A DNA stretch of 64,000 bases from Winogradskyella sediminis (lineage in GTDB: Bacteria; Bacteroidota; Bacteroidia; Flavobacteriales; Flavobacteriaceae). Within the stretch, counting starts at the first letter, position 1, and every line of letters begins with the position of its first letter. A program made the position numbers and the translations under genes. Positions 34,032 to 43,557 of the stretch are shown one piece after another. The notes below the pieces were generated by a model. That model did not search any database. It was given only the letters and a program-made list of their open reading frames with translations, and had not been told where the DNA came from. The stretch covers positions 692,023 through 756,022 of the forward strand of contig NZ_QUNH01000001.1 of NCBI RefSeq assembly GCF_003387355.1. The letters run 5' to 3'.

Positions 34032-36245
34032 TCAGTTCCAAATTGGCAAAGAAATACTGCTGTTTCCTGTAAAAATTATCTCTAATGGAATTTCAGCATC
34101 TTTAATACATTCTTTATTAACATCCTTTCCAGTACCATAATTAATTTGAGCATTATTGTTTTTATTGACATTAACCACCACTACAATGCGACTCCCTTTT
34201 TCTAATTTTTTACTGATTAGTTTCGAATTGTCGAAAGATATTTGCGTCTTTTGATTCGGTGTAAGTAAATGTCTGTGTTCACGATTTTTAGAATAACTCG
34301 CTCTGCCTATATAATAGCTTAAATGAAAATAGTTCCCTTCAGGTGTTAATTGATATACAATCACAGAATAATCAACATCCTTTTTATTGATTGAAAATTC
34401 AAGATTCCCGAAAAAAGAACCGTTGATGATAACTTCTTCTTTTAAAGGTTCAGATTTAAAAATTAACCCATCTTTAAAATTGATATTCTCCTTTTCTAAT
34501 GGCCAAGGGTAATAGTCTGTGTTGGTCATGTTTTTACGATCTTTAAAATCAACAGACATTTTAATTTCTGAATTATTTGCTTTCGATTTTAAAGCATAAA
34601 AATCGTATGTTTTATCAGCACTTAAATGAAAGGTTAAGGTATCATTGGTCATAGCACTTAAAGTTGGTTTGTGCATCCATGTATTGGTGCCCATCACCTG
34701 AAAGTTGACTTTATCTTTTAAAATACTGGGTTTTGATTTTCCTTTTAAAATGTAATCAAACCATTGGTAAATTAGATCTTCTTCAATGTTTATCAAAGCA
34801 GTGTTATCTAATTTGTAATTTCTTAGGCTTTCTTCGGGTTTGGTTTGGGCAGTCCAATGGTCATATGGTCCAACTAACAAATAATGATTCGGATTTTTTG
34901 CATATGTGTGATGTTGATTGTAATAATACATAGCGCCTCGTTGTGAGTCGTCATAATACCCTGTAATTGTTAAAATAGGAATGTCAATTTTAGCAAATTC
35001 TTGTTTGTATGGAATCATTTTTTTCCAAAAATCATCATAACTAGGATGTTGCATATAGGTGTTCCATAATGTATTTGTCCGTCCATCTAAACTATCTAAC
35101 TTGTTAAACGCAACGCCTGTTTTGTACCAGCTATTTTTTAAGGTATTCCAACGCTTAAAATCATTTGAAGCCTCAAAATCTAAAAATTTGTTATTGGTGA
35201 CATAATAGTTCCATGAATACGAATAATTGTGAAGGACATTATTTTCCATCGGGTAATCAATTCCTGGTGCAATAGCAACCATGGGTACAATGGTTTTTAA
35301 AGCTGGATGCACTTTGTGTTTCATAGAAGCCCATTGTGTAAAGCCATTGTAACTACCTCCAACCATGGCTACTTTTTGATTGGACCAGGCTTGTTTACTA
35401 ATCCAATCGATCACTTCATAGACATCAGTATGTTCATATTCAAGAGGTTTTATGTCGCTTTTACTCAATCTCTTTCCTCTTGTATTGGCAATAACGCCTA
35501 TATAGCCTTTAGATGCTGATAATATAGCAGAAGCTTCATTGGTGCCTGCGTAAATAGAGGACACTAGTATGGCAGATTTTTTAGCTGTTGAATTTCCCTT
35601 TCGTTGAACGACTACCATTGAAACTTCTGCACCATCTTTCATAGGAATGACGATACTATCATTTATGGCATACCTGCGCTTATGATCTTGTTTTATTTCT
35701 TCAAAGAAAATGTCTCTGGTTGATGAAAATACAGTGCTTAAAAAATATTTTTTTAATAAGTCTTGAGCTGTAACATTTGAAATTTCTTTAGCGGTAATAT
35801 TTTTATAGGTATCATTAAAATTAGAAATAAAATAATCAGTTCCATCTCTAAGAATTAATATTTTATCTAAATTAATGACCTGAACATCATTAGATTCTAT
35901 TAAATAATTTTGATAAGCATCTTTGAATGTTTCTTTAAAGTCATTAGACAATTTCGCTTCTACATAGTGTCGATATAAATCCAAATAGATGCGTTCTTCT
36001 TGATGTGTTTCTTTTATTTTTTTTTGAATGGTATGTAATGCATCCTTATAATCACCTCTAATTACTTGGAATTTAAACAGGTCTAATTCTGATAAATTTT
36101 GAGTATCACAGATTGAGGCTAATTGCTGCATTTGATTTTCAAGTGCTACTGAATCTGATGGTACCTCCTTTTTAAATGGCAATTCTTGTGCAAAAGAAGT
36201 CGTGCTAATCGCGATTAGAAATAATACCAGGACTAATTTTTTCAT
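34032..36245 (-). CDS. CocE/NonD family secreted serine hydrolase
   Basis: The protein has 737 aa. A signal peptide ends at ...TTSFAQ. An N-terminal helical domain (about 20-195) precedes an alpha/beta-hydrolase core with nucleophile motif GGSYNGF, acid in YYDDSQRG and His in GPYDHW. A C-terminal jelly-roll domain (about 560-737) is typical of X-Pro dipeptidyl-peptidase/CocE proteins. Members hydrolyse acyl esters or N-terminal dipeptides. The gene follows the 206-aa lipoprotein gene after 26 bp, so it is probably under the same LytTR operator. Confidence 0.88.
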   Translation of the reverse strand: MKKLVLVLFLIAISTTSFAQELPFKKEVPSDSVALENQMQQLASICDTQNLSELDLFKFQVIRGDYKDALHTIQKKIKETHQEERIYLDLYRHYVEAKLSNDFKETFKDAYQNYLIESNDVQVINLDKILILRDGTDYFISNFNDTYKNITAKEISNVTAQDLLKKYFLSTVFSSTRDIFFEEIKQDHKRRYAINDSIVIPMKDGAEVSMVVVQRKGNSTAKKSAILVSSIYAGTNEASAILSASKGYIGVIANTRGKRLSKSDIKPLEYEHTDVYEVIDWISKQAWSNQKVAMVGGSYNGFTQWASMKHKVHPALKTIVPMVAIAPGIDYPMENNVLHNYSYSWNYYVTNNKFLDFEASNDFKRWNTLKNSWYKTGVAFNKLDSLDGRTNTLWNTYMQHPSYDDFWKKMIPYKQEFAKIDIPILTITGYYDDSQRGAMYYYNQHHTYAKNPNHYLLVGPYDHWTAQTKPEESLRNYKLDNTALINIEEDLIYQWFDYILKGKSKPSILKDKVNFQVMGTNTWMHKPTLSAMTNDTLTFHLSADKTYDFYALKSKANNSEIKMSVDFKDRKNMTNTDYYPWPLEKENINFKDGLIFKSEPLKEEVIINGSFFGNLEFSINKKDVDYSVIVYQLTPEGNYFHLSYYIGRASYSKNREHRHLLTPNQKTQISFDNSKLISKKLEKGSRIVVVVNVNKNNNAQINYGTGKDVNKECIKDAEIPLEIIFTGNSSISLPIWN

Positions 36246-36271
36246 TGTTTCATTTTTGATAGAAATCTAAA

Positions 36272-36892
36272 CTATTTGGTATTTGGGTCTATGTACTGGA
36301 TTAACTCTTCATTGTACAAAAAGCCATCTTGAATTTGCGTCATTTTAATAAAGTTTTTTATTTCTGGTGCATACAACCAAACTTCATCCGTTTGTGCGTT
36401 GTATCCTCTAGAATTAGAAACTGTTCCCTTGTATTCTATGGTATACGCCATAAAGGTTCCAGCGTCTACTGTTTCTTCTTTGTAGGATAACACTTTTGCA
36501 TCTTGACTTTGTGTTCCTGTGGTACCATCCTGACTTGTCCAGTTTTTTTCATATCGCCATGTTTTACCAACCTCTAAAGGCCATTTGTATCTTGGTGTTT
36601 CGCTTTCTTCTGGCTTTACAATGTCCGAAACTGGAATCGTATCTTTTGCAATGACCATACCTAAACCATCAGCTATATGTACTATTTCTCTTGTATCTTC
36701 GCCTTCTGAACGTACTTCGCCTTCAGTGGTTACGCCTTTATACTTCCAAGTCCATTTTTCTCCCACTTTATAATCGGCTAAGGTTGGTTGTTCTGTTACT
36801 GAAACAGTGTTTTCATTACAAGATATCAACACTGAAATTAGCACTAGATATACGATTCTTTCTATATTAAATACTGCTTTTAAATACTTCAT
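36272..36892 (-). CDS. Hypothetical lipoprotein, likely LytTR target
   Basis: The protein has 206 aa. A hydrophobic N-terminus ends in a lipobox (LISVLISCNEN). The mature part is Trp/Tyr-rich (YKVGEKWTWKYKG ... WPLEVGKTWRYEKNWTS ... VWLYAPEIKNF), a beta-rich fold with no name I can give. An operator of the same design as the one before the neighbouring kinase gene lies 67 bp upstream, so it is probably controlled by the adjacent two-component system. Confidence 0.72.
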   Translation of the reverse strand: MKYLKAVFNIERIVYLVLISVLISCNENTVSVTEQPTLADYKVGEKWTWKYKGVTTEGEVRSEGEDTREIVHIADGLGMVIAKDTIPVSDIVKPEESETPRYKWPLEVGKTWRYEKNWTSQDGTTGTQSQDAKVLSYKEETVDAGTFMAYTIEYKGTVSNSRGYNAQTDEVWLYAPEIKNFIKMTQIQDGFLYNEELIQYIDPNTK

Positions 36893-36959
36893 AATAAGGT
36901 TTTTAAATTAATTTCGTACAAAGTAAAGACGTCTGTTTCTATCAAAAAAGGAAAAGTAC

Positions 36960-36988
36960 ATGAGCGTAAATAAAAGTCAATGAACGTT
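36960..36988 (-). promoter_or_regulatory. LytTR-type operator before the lipoprotein gene
   Basis: ATGAGCGTA (36960) and ATGAACGTT (36980) are 9-mers 20 bp apart. On the minus strand the second reads AACGTTCAT, close to the LytTR consensus. Its twin is at 38855. Confidence 0.6.
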
Positions 36989-37010
36989 AGAAAACTTAGT
37001 AATTTTTTCT

Positions 37011-37733
37011 TTATAAACTATTCCAGTTTTTAAACTTAACAGACTGCCTGCTAGACACTTCTACTTTTTCACCAGTGGTTAATATAATTTGTAATTTATT
37101 ATTGAAGTAAGGGTGAATCTCTTTGATGTAGTGTATGTTAATCATTTGACTTCGATTCACACGGAAAAAGACTTTAGGGTCTAATTTTTCTGCTAATAAA
37201 TTTAAAGAACGCTTTATCATTGCTTTATCCGAACCAAAATAAAGACGTGCATAATTTTCTAAAGATTCAATAAAATAAATATCTGTTAGTGGAATAAAAT
37301 GACATTTTTCACCATCTTTTATAAATATCTTTTGATGCATCGGTAATGTTGTAGGTTCTAATTTTACCCTATTAGAAAGTTCTTCCTTTACCTTTTCAAT
37401 AGTTTTAGAAAAACGTTCATCTCTTAAAGGTTTTACTAAATAGTCTAAAGCATTCATCTCAAACGCTTTTACAGCATATTGATCATAGGCCGTTGTAAAA
37501 ACGACGTCAGGCACATTGGTTAGTTCTTCCAGTAAATCAAACCCAGATTTCCCAGGCATATGAATATCTAAAAACAATAGGTCTGGTTGTAAATCTTCAA
37601 TTAAAGTTATGGCTTCATCTACATGACTAGCCTCGCCTATAATTTCAAACTCTTTATGTTTTTCTAATGCACGTTTTACTTCTTCTCTCGCCAAACGTTC
37701 ATCATCAATGATTATGGTTTTATATCTTTTCAT
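37011..37733 (-). CDS. LytTR family response regulator
   Basis: The protein has 240 aa. The receiver has Asp56 (FLDIHMPGKSG), acidic DD at 10-11 and the Lys in DYLVKPLRD. The LytTR domain (about 135-240) includes IFIKDGEKCHFIPLTDIYFIES and VFFRVNRSQMINIHYIKEI. It overlaps the kinase gene by 14 bp. It is likely to bind the paired ATGARCG operators at 36960 and 38855. Confidence 0.95.
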   Translation of the reverse strand: MKRYKTIIIDDERLAREEVKRALEKHKEFEIIGEASHVDEAITLIEDLQPDLLFLDIHMPGKSGFDLLEELTNVPDVVFTTAYDQYAVKAFEMNALDYLVKPLRDERFSKTIEKVKEELSNRVKLEPTTLPMHQKIFIKDGEKCHFIPLTDIYFIESLENYARLYFGSDKAMIKRSLNLLAEKLDPKVFFRVNRSQMINIHYIKEIHPYFNNKLQIILTTGEKVEVSSRQSVKFKNWNSL

Positions 37734-38805
37734 CGTTTATATGCATTGGAATTATGAGTGCTGCACAGACATGGTTATTTTCAGTCTCTGTTAAACTAAA
37801 ACCAGCCTTACCTTTATATTGAATTTCTAAGCGTTTTTTTAAATTTTCGAGACCTAATCCAACACTTTTATTTTGATTAATTATTCCAGGATTTTCAACT
37901 GTAATATGAATATGGCTATCCTTCTTTTTAATTTTTAAGTAAATAATACCACCATCTACTATTAAATCAATGCCATGTTTAATGGCGTTTTCTATTAATA
38001 ACTGAATACTTAATGTAGGAATCTTATAATTAATAAGGCTTTCATCAATATTCGTTTTGAGTTGCAGTCGTTCTTCAAAACGCAGCTTTTCTAATTCAAT
38101 GTAATCATAAACTAAAGCCAATTCATTTTTAATGGGTGTTAAACCGTTGTCTTTTTCATATAATGATGAACGCAACAAATCTGATAATAAATCAATAGCT
38201 CTTCTTGCAACGTTTGGGTTTTCGATGACTAATGATTTAATAGAATTTAAAGAGTTGAATAAGAAATGCGGATTTAATTGCGCTGATAAATTATCTAACT
38301 GGGCTTGTTTTGCGATTAAGGAAAGTTGCGCATTCTCTCTTGCCGTAACCACTTCTTTTTGATAATAATGATACAAGTGATACGCCAATATCCAAATAGA
38401 CATTAGTCGCAGTCCTGTCAGTAAAATTGGATCCCAGTACATGATGGCTTCAAAGAAATTTTTATCCTCGCCTGCAATAAAAGTCCAATACGTATACCAT
38501 TTTAAGTTGTTTATTAACACGTATAGAAGCGCTAACAAAAGGATACTTGGAATAACACGAATAAGTAACTTTTTAATTGGCAACTGACTCCAGTTAGCTT
38601 TTAATGCATATATTCTATACATATGTGTTAAGAAAATTCCAATTGCCACATCTAAAACATAATTTGAAAATGTAGAGACAATTCCATAATTATCTCTGGT
38701 ATATACGGTGTATGCCCAATAAGTTGACACCAAGCACCAGCCCATCAATTGGCAAAGCCAATATAAACGGGTTTTTGATATTTTATTGGTATAACTTAAA
38801 CTCAT
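37720..38805 (-). CDS. LytS-type sensor histidine kinase
   Basis: The protein has 361 aa from Met at 38805 (MSLSYTNKISKTRLYWL). A longer frame from 38871 would run through the operator and adds a non-conserved hydrophobic stretch. There are four membrane helices within the first 150 residues, then a coiled linker, then the His_kinase domain with NPHFLFNSLNSIKSL, IQLLIENAIKHG and GLGLENLKKRLE. It works with the response regulator encoded downstream. Confidence 0.92.
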   Translation of the reverse strand: MSLSYTNKISKTRLYWLCQLMGWCLVSTYWAYTVYTRDNYGIVSTFSNYVLDVAIGIFLTHMYRIYALKANWSQLPIKKLLIRVIPSILLLALLYVLINNLKWYTYWTFIAGEDKNFFEAIMYWDPILLTGLRLMSIWILAYHLYHYYQKEVVTARENAQLSLIAKQAQLDNLSAQLNPHFLFNSLNSIKSLVIENPNVARRAIDLLSDLLRSSLYEKDNGLTPIKNELALVYDYIELEKLRFEERLQLKTNIDESLINYKIPTLSIQLLIENAIKHGIDLIVDGGIIYLKIKKKDSHIHITVENPGIINQNKSVGLGLENLKKRLEIQYKGKAGFSLTETENNHVCAALIIPMHINDEKI

Positions 38806-38854
38806 ATGAACAGCAAAGCAACGTATTTTCTTTAAAAATAGAAAAAAGAAATAC

Positions 38855-38883
38855 ATGAGCGCGAATAACAAGCGATAAGCGTT
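38855..38883 (-). promoter_or_regulatory. LytTR-type operator before the kinase gene
   Basis: ATGAGCGCG (38855) and ATAAGCGTT (38875) are 20 bp apart, as in the operator at 36960, and both are preceded by TAC. It lies 49 bp upstream of the kinase start. The following stretch to 39,060 shows no gene. Confidence 0.6.
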
Positions 38884-39060
38884 TGTTATTTATTTTAGGA
38901 ATTTAGGCTATGGAATATTTAAGGTTTGGATTAATTGCTAAAAAAAATACAGATTTAAGACAAGAGAATTTATGACTTAAAGATTGTCTTTCTTCATGAT
39001 AGTCTCAGTAGAGGATTGCGCTAATTTTTGTATACGGTGTAGACAGGAGATGTTGTTTTA

Positions 39061-39183
39061 TTACCTTAGTTTTTTTATAACTTCTGTACTTACCCAAAAA
39101 ATATCTACATTTTCAAAATCGTCTGAACCTACATTTCTGCTAAAGAAAAGGTATTTACCGTCTATTGATATACTTACGCAAAC
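39061..39183 (-). pseudogene. C-terminal remnant of a PD40-type protein
   Basis: The minus-strand frame reads VCVSISIDGKYLFFSRN ... VDIFWVSTEVIKKLR and then a stop. This is the last blade and tail of a PD40/WD40-like lipoprotein. There is no start, and the frame is closed upstream by a stop codon near 39,185. The rest of the gene is gone, so this is a deletion scar. A plus-strand frame over the same bases is not a gene. Confidence 0.7.
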
Positions 39184-39207
39184 TGCACACTGTTAGTGTC
39201 AGTATTT

Positions 39208-40107
39208 TTAATCTACTGGATATATTATAAAGCTATCATGTATTTGTTTTGTCGGTGTATCTCCCAATTTTGTTAGAGCATTTGAAAGTTCTTTTAATGT
39301 GAGCACACTTAACGGAAGTTGGTGTTCTTTAGGCTGGTAGATACTTCCCATGGGATAATCAACTCCAGCTGTTTGAGTCATTTCAATGTGATTTCCAAGT
39401 ATGGTTGAAACCTCATTAATGTCGGTGAATTTTACAAGTCTTTCAATACTCATTTTAAAAGCAATCCAATCATTTATATATAGTCTACCAGGATAAAAAG
39501 TGTCTCCAGTCAAGAGAATTTTCGTCGAAGTATCATAAACCGCAATTGAAGACGCTTGGTGTCCAGGAATTGGTATTATTTTCATCATGCGATTTCCTAA
39601 ATCATAATCTACAACTTCTTCGGGCCAGTTTGCTATCTTAAAAAAATCTTGTACATCGTTAACCTCAAGACCGATTACAGAAGTGTTTGGTTTTCCTTTG
39701 AATTGTGCATCGCCAGCATAATGGTCTCCATGCTTATGCGTATGAGCCACAATTAATTCAACTTCTCCATTCTTTTTAGACCAGTCGTTAATAATTGTAT
39801 TTACAGTTTTATAAAGCGGAAAAATATCATCTTCTTGAGTAGCTCCAGTATCCATTAATAGCGCTTTGTTCTCACCAAAAAACAAAAACATAAAAGGCGC
39901 TTCATAATTTGTACACTTATTTTGACGTAAAATATAAGTATGGCTATTGTACTTAACGACCTGAATTGGTGGGTCCATATTATCTTCACAGTTTTCAGAA
40001 CCATGAATCCAATTTTGAACCTTTAAATCAACAGTGTCTTCGAATGATGGTTGGCATGACAAAATCAAAGTTAGTATTGATAGTAAGATTGTGATTTTTG
40101 TTTTCAT
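39208..40107 (-). CDS. MBL-fold metallo-hydrolase, lipoprotein
   Basis: The protein has 299 aa. A lipobox is present (TLILSCQPS). Metal ligands include HTHKHGDHYAGD and later IPGHQASS, LTGDTFYPG and GNHIEM, a complete MBL site. It is exported to the periplasm, unlike the MBL enzyme at 3.4 kb. The substrate is unknown. A palindromic intergenic element separates it from the next gene. Confidence 0.88.
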   Translation of the reverse strand: MKTKITILLSILTLILSCQPSFEDTVDLKVQNWIHGSENCEDNMDPPIQVVKYNSHTYILRQNKCTNYEAPFMFLFFGENKALLMDTGATQEDDIFPLYKTVNTIINDWSKKNGEVELIVAHTHKHGDHYAGDAQFKGKPNTSVIGLEVNDVQDFFKIANWPEEVVDYDLGNRMMKIIPIPGHQASSIAVYDTSTKILLTGDTFYPGRLYINDWIAFKMSIERLVKFTDINEVSTILGNHIEMTQTAGVDYPMGSIYQPKEHQLPLSVLTLKELSNALTKLGDTPTKQIHDSFIIYPVD

Positions 40108-40128
40108 ATGTTGATCTATAATGGCTTT

Positions 40129-40244
40129 AATGTGATTGTATAAGATTCGTTGCGTGTTTAATCACCTGATTTAACAAACAAATCATAGATAGACACGAGC
40201 TCAGCGAACTGGCGAAGCAATTATACACGGTATTAGCCGCTGTG
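40129..40244. repeat. Palindromic intergenic element, copy A
   Basis: The left part (40129-40168, GATTGTATAAGATTCGTT region) matches copy B at 37 of 40 positions. The right part (40216-40244, TTATACACGGTATTAGCC) matches copy E at 42021. The two parts are partly complementary, giving a long imperfect palindrome between the MBL gene and the CPBP gene. Confidence 0.6.
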
Positions 40245-40252
40245 TTTTTCAG

Positions 40253-41107
40253 TTATAATTTTTCTTTAATTGCTTTTCTCCAAAAGTAAATTCCAAAAAC
40301 GCAAGTCACAATTGCAAACATAATTCCGTTTTCGCCAAGCCAATGTTCCGTTCCTTCATTTTTAATGGTTAATTCAGGTAATATTTTTTGAATATATACA
40401 TTGCTTACGGCGTGAAAAATTACTGCTGGCCATAGACTTTTAGATTTAAATGTGTAATACGTCATAATAAAAGACATAGAAATAATTACGATGAAGAATG
40501 TTATAAATTCCAATAATACATTATTACTATAGTAAACAAGCAGCGGCCAGTGCCAAGCAGCCCAAATAAATCCACTAAAAATAGATACACCAGTAAAGGA
40601 AAGCACCTTTCTCAATTCATAGATAAAAAACCCTCTCCACCCAACTTCTTCTCCTAAAGTTGTTGCTGAGGCTCTTATTACTTCTACAGTACCTATTAAA
40701 ATAATGGCTATTATTGTTATTGCCGTTGGATTTAATGTTCCTATTCCAAACAAACCAAGTTCTTTTCCCCAGTCTATAATTACTTCTTCATTTGCTAAAC
40801 TTCCAAATCCGAAACTCCAGATTAGTATATAAGTGATTAACCCACATAAGGCAGGAATGAAATAAGACAATCGGATATATTTCCAATTTCCCCAATTCCA
40901 ATTTAAAGATGAAATTTTACGCCCTTTTATTTTTAAGGTAATAAATGCGGCAATTGCAGGACACCACATAATTGCTCCAACATATATTCGTGATGGATAT
41001 AAATTAACTATGGCATAATGGAAAGGTGAAGTAAGAAGAAAAACGATTGAAAGGAATAGAAAGATTGTTTTCCAAGTTTCTTTTCGTTCCGTTGATTTTT
41101 TTTGCAT
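40253..41107 (-). CDS. CPBP family intramembrane metalloprotease
   Basis: The protein has 284 aa with about eight hydrophobic segments. The Abi/CPBP motifs are GEEVGWRGFFIYEL (EExxxR), FIWAAWHWPLL and VIFHAVSNVY, the glutamate and histidines of an intramembrane protease active site. Related proteins process prenylated or bacteriocin-type substrates or confer self-immunity. The target here is unknown. It lies between two palindromic elements, in cassette-like fashion. Confidence 0.88.
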   Translation of the reverse strand: MQKKSTERKETWKTIFLFLSIVFLLTSPFHYAIVNLYPSRIYVGAIMWCPAIAAFITLKIKGRKISSLNWNWGNWKYIRLSYFIPALCGLITYILIWSFGFGSLANEEVIIDWGKELGLFGIGTLNPTAITIIAIILIGTVEVIRASATTLGEEVGWRGFFIYELRKVLSFTGVSIFSGFIWAAWHWPLLVYYSNNVLLEFITFFIVIISMSFIMTYYTFKSKSLWPAVIFHAVSNVYIQKILPELTIKNEGTEHWLGENGIMFAIVTCVFGIYFWRKAIKEKL

Positions 41108-41170
41108 TTAAGTTTTTGATTGGTGTGTTAATTAGAGACGATGAATTCGTAGTTTTGTTACATTGTGCCT

Positions 41171-41210
41171 AATGCGATTGTATAAGATTCGTTACGTGTT
41201 TAAGCACCTG
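41171..41210. repeat. Palindromic intergenic element, copy B (left half)
   Basis: These 40 bp match the left half of copy A with three mismatches. The repeat runs into the end of the 188-aa gene, supplying its last codons and stop. Confidence 0.6.
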
Positions 41211-41766
41211 TTTTTCTGTTTAATATTTTAATTCCAAGTGTTATTAAGATTATTATTAATGCAATAAAAAATATACTTGTTGAAATGCTTTTTATAACTG
41301 AAAATATGTTAATCGTTTCTACTGAAATCTCTGTCAAATCAGGATAGCTTTTTAACATTGTAATAATCCCGATATTTTCCAAATAATCTGCAATTCCGGC
41401 AATTATCGGAATTACGCAGAGATAAATATATGGAGAATTTAATTTGTTTAATTTTTTCAAGAAATAACCCAAAAGCAGACAGTAAGAAAGTCCGAATAGC
41501 AGTGGGTAAATCATATCAACAGGTATTTGATTGGTCAGATACGTCAAACGGCCATTTTCTCCAAGCGAAATGAATAATTCATTGACATATTTCAAATCAT
41601 ATCCTGTGGGCATCATATCCAATAATTTCATTCCGTTAGAGAATTCCATTGTTTTGGGAATGGTGACTGTCAGCATAAAGGTGTAAACTAGATTGGTCAA
41701 GATAAAAAGTCCTAAAACCTTTTTGCCTGAAATATTCTTTTCTATGAATTTTATTAATCGTTTCAT
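41200..41766 (-). CDS. Hypothetical membrane protein
   Basis: The protein has 188 aa with hydrophobic segments at about 17-37, 85-107, 117-137 and 155-180. The extracytoplasmic loop contains GYDLKYVNELFISLGENGRL. I recognise no family. Its last codons lie in an intergenic repeat, which suggests that the repeat arrived or recombined at the 3' end. Confidence 0.65.
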   Translation of the reverse strand: MKRLIKFIEKNISGKKVLGLFILTNLVYTFMLTVTIPKTMEFSNGMKLLDMMPTGYDLKYVNELFISLGENGRLTYLTNQIPVDMIYPLLFGLSYCLLLGYFLKKLNKLNSPYIYLCVIPIIAGIADYLENIGIITMLKSYPDLTEISVETINIFSVIKSISTSIFFIALIIILITLGIKILNRKTGA

Positions 41767-42020
41767 TTTTTTCTCAAATAAGTGCGAACGATAAATTGCA
41801 TGAGTAGTGGTAGATTACGTGGTAGTTTCCTAATAATACTTCTACTTCTACTTTGGTATTACTTAAACCCGCATCATGAATTAGAAAATCTATTACGAAC
41901 CAAAAATACTGCAAATCAGCCACTTCGTTTCGTTATCTTCTCTAACCATAGCTATGCTATGCTTTTCAAATCTAACATCCTGATTTATTGTGTTTTTGAT
42001 TCTCATAACAAAGTTCTAAT

Positions 42021-42050
42021 GCATAGGTTATACAAAATGTTAGCCTTTGT
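42021..42050. repeat. Palindromic intergenic element, copy E (right half)
   Basis: GGTTATACAAAATGTTAGCC resembles the right half of copy A. ATAACAAAG (from 42005) and CTTTGTTAT also form a hairpin around it. The remaining DNA between 41,767 and 42,020 holds no gene; a plus-strand frame there is not coding-like. Confidence 0.5.
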
Positions 42051-43303
42051 TATTTGTTTTTTAGTTCTTGAATTCTGTTTTTATAGTATTCGTCATTACT
42101 TAATTCAGCAGCTTTTTGCACAAACCTTAGTGCATTAGTAATATCATTTTGTGCTTCATAATAGTCTGCCATTGAATTATAGGCACTTGCGCTGTTGGGG
42201 TAATAATCAATATTCGATTTGAAAAACATAAATGCTTTTTCAGGTTGCCCCACTTCTAAATTCATATAGCCATAGCCACTAAACATTTCCTCAATCATTG
42301 GAGGGAAGGGATAACCGAAATGCGTTGAATAGATTTCTTCTTGTTTTTCCAATAGCTTAACCAATTCTTCTACTTTTGTTTCAGGATTATTATATTTTTG
42401 CGGAGATTTAAACTGGTACCATTTAAAAAGAAAAATCAATCCATCTCTCATCGTTGGGAGCGGAACAGTACCATGTAAATCTTCATTGTACACCTTCCAT
42501 GAGAAATTTAATCCATTCTGTTTTTGAGAGGTCGCAAAAGTTGAAAAGTCAATGATTGAACGTGCAAACAAAGTGAATTCTGAAGCGTCGTCCATAATAT
42601 TATCCATGGTTATTTCTTCATTCCACATATGTAGCTGTTCTGCTGCTAAAGACACATAAAGAGATTTGCCTTTATAACTTTCTAAACTCAGCTTTTCTTT
42701 TGCCTCCTTCAATAATTTTTGGTGGTCCCAATCCAAACTTGGATCTATGGCTATATAGTTTTGAAAGAGATGTTTATGATTAACCAGCATATTTATAGTA
42801 AACAGTCCTGCATAAGAATGCCCAATTAAGGTACGATAGGTCGTGGTTGGATATTTATTGTCAATGTATGGGATTAGTTCTTTTTCAATACTTTGGGTGA
42901 AGTTTTCCGCACCACCAGTTTCTTTATTCATTGCTTGCCCACGCCTCATTTTAATCTGAGAAGTAGTTAAGTCCCGTATCCTGTTAGTTTTGTTAGAAAT
43001 TCCAATTAGAATCATATGAGGCAAATAATGTCCCCAATAATTATCATAAATTTCTTCTAAATTTTCTCTCAGAGAAAATCCATCTAATAAATAAACAACA
43101 GGATATTTTACACTACTATTTGGGTTATAATTATCAGGGAATTTAACCCAAAACTTTCGATATTCTTTGAATACCTCTGAATAAACAGAATCAATAATTT
43201 CTGTTTGAAATTCACTCGATTGATTCAACTTCGATTGTGCCGATATTTCTTGAAAGACAATAAGGAGTCCTATTGTCAATACTATTTTTAATCCTTTGGT
43301 CAT
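42050..43303 (-). CDS. Enterochelin-esterase-like alpha/beta hydrolase with TPR tail
   Basis: The protein has 417 aa from Met at 43303, which gives a proper signal peptide (LLIVFQEISAQ). An earlier Met adds 12 basic residues. Esterase D-type core: KYPVVYLLDGFS, nucleophile in LIGHSYAGLFTINML and DPSLDWDH. Two TPR repeats lie at the C-terminus (YMNLEVGQPEKAFMFF ... AYNSMADYYEAQND). It is expected to hydrolyse esters in the periplasm. A shorter paralogue lies at 60.8 kb. Confidence 0.87.
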   Translation of the reverse strand: MTKGLKIVLTIGLLIVFQEISAQSKLNQSSEFQTEIIDSVYSEVFKEYRKFWVKFPDNYNPNSSVKYPVVYLLDGFSLRENLEEIYDNYWGHYLPHMILIGISNKTNRIRDLTTSQIKMRRGQAMNKETGGAENFTQSIEKELIPYIDNKYPTTTYRTLIGHSYAGLFTINMLVNHKHLFQNYIAIDPSLDWDHQKLLKEAKEKLSLESYKGKSLYVSLAAEQLHMWNEEITMDNIMDDASEFTLFARSIIDFSTFATSQKQNGLNFSWKVYNEDLHGTVPLPTMRDGLIFLFKWYQFKSPQKYNNPETKVEELVKLLEKQEEIYSTHFGYPFPPMIEEMFSGYGYMNLEVGQPEKAFMFFKSNIDYYPNSASAYNSMADYYEAQNDITNALRFVQKAAELSNDEYYKNRIQELKNK

Positions 43304-43557
43304 GTAATTGTCTTTAACCCTTCTTATTTTGGCTTTCATAATTGATATTAATGTGTTAGTGCGATGTATAAATTTTTTTCATAACGTTAAACCTAAAGCT
43401 AAAATATTCATATTTTGATTTGAAAAATATGAAAAGCGATATATAACAGAATTTTATAAGGAATTAGCAATTTTAGCTTGTTGAATAACATACCTCATAT
43501 CTAACTTGTAAGTCGAGTCGTGTTTCAGGGTTATGTAATCCAAATTAAACTGAAAAA

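Noticed and set aside
38984..39196. Plus-strand 70-codon frame
   Set aside because: The opposite strand carries the recognisable PD40 remnant; the plus frame is its shadow.
41782..42138. Plus-strand 118-codon frame as a gene
   Set aside because: It overlaps an intergenic repeat and the end of the esterase gene, and its sequence is not protein-like.
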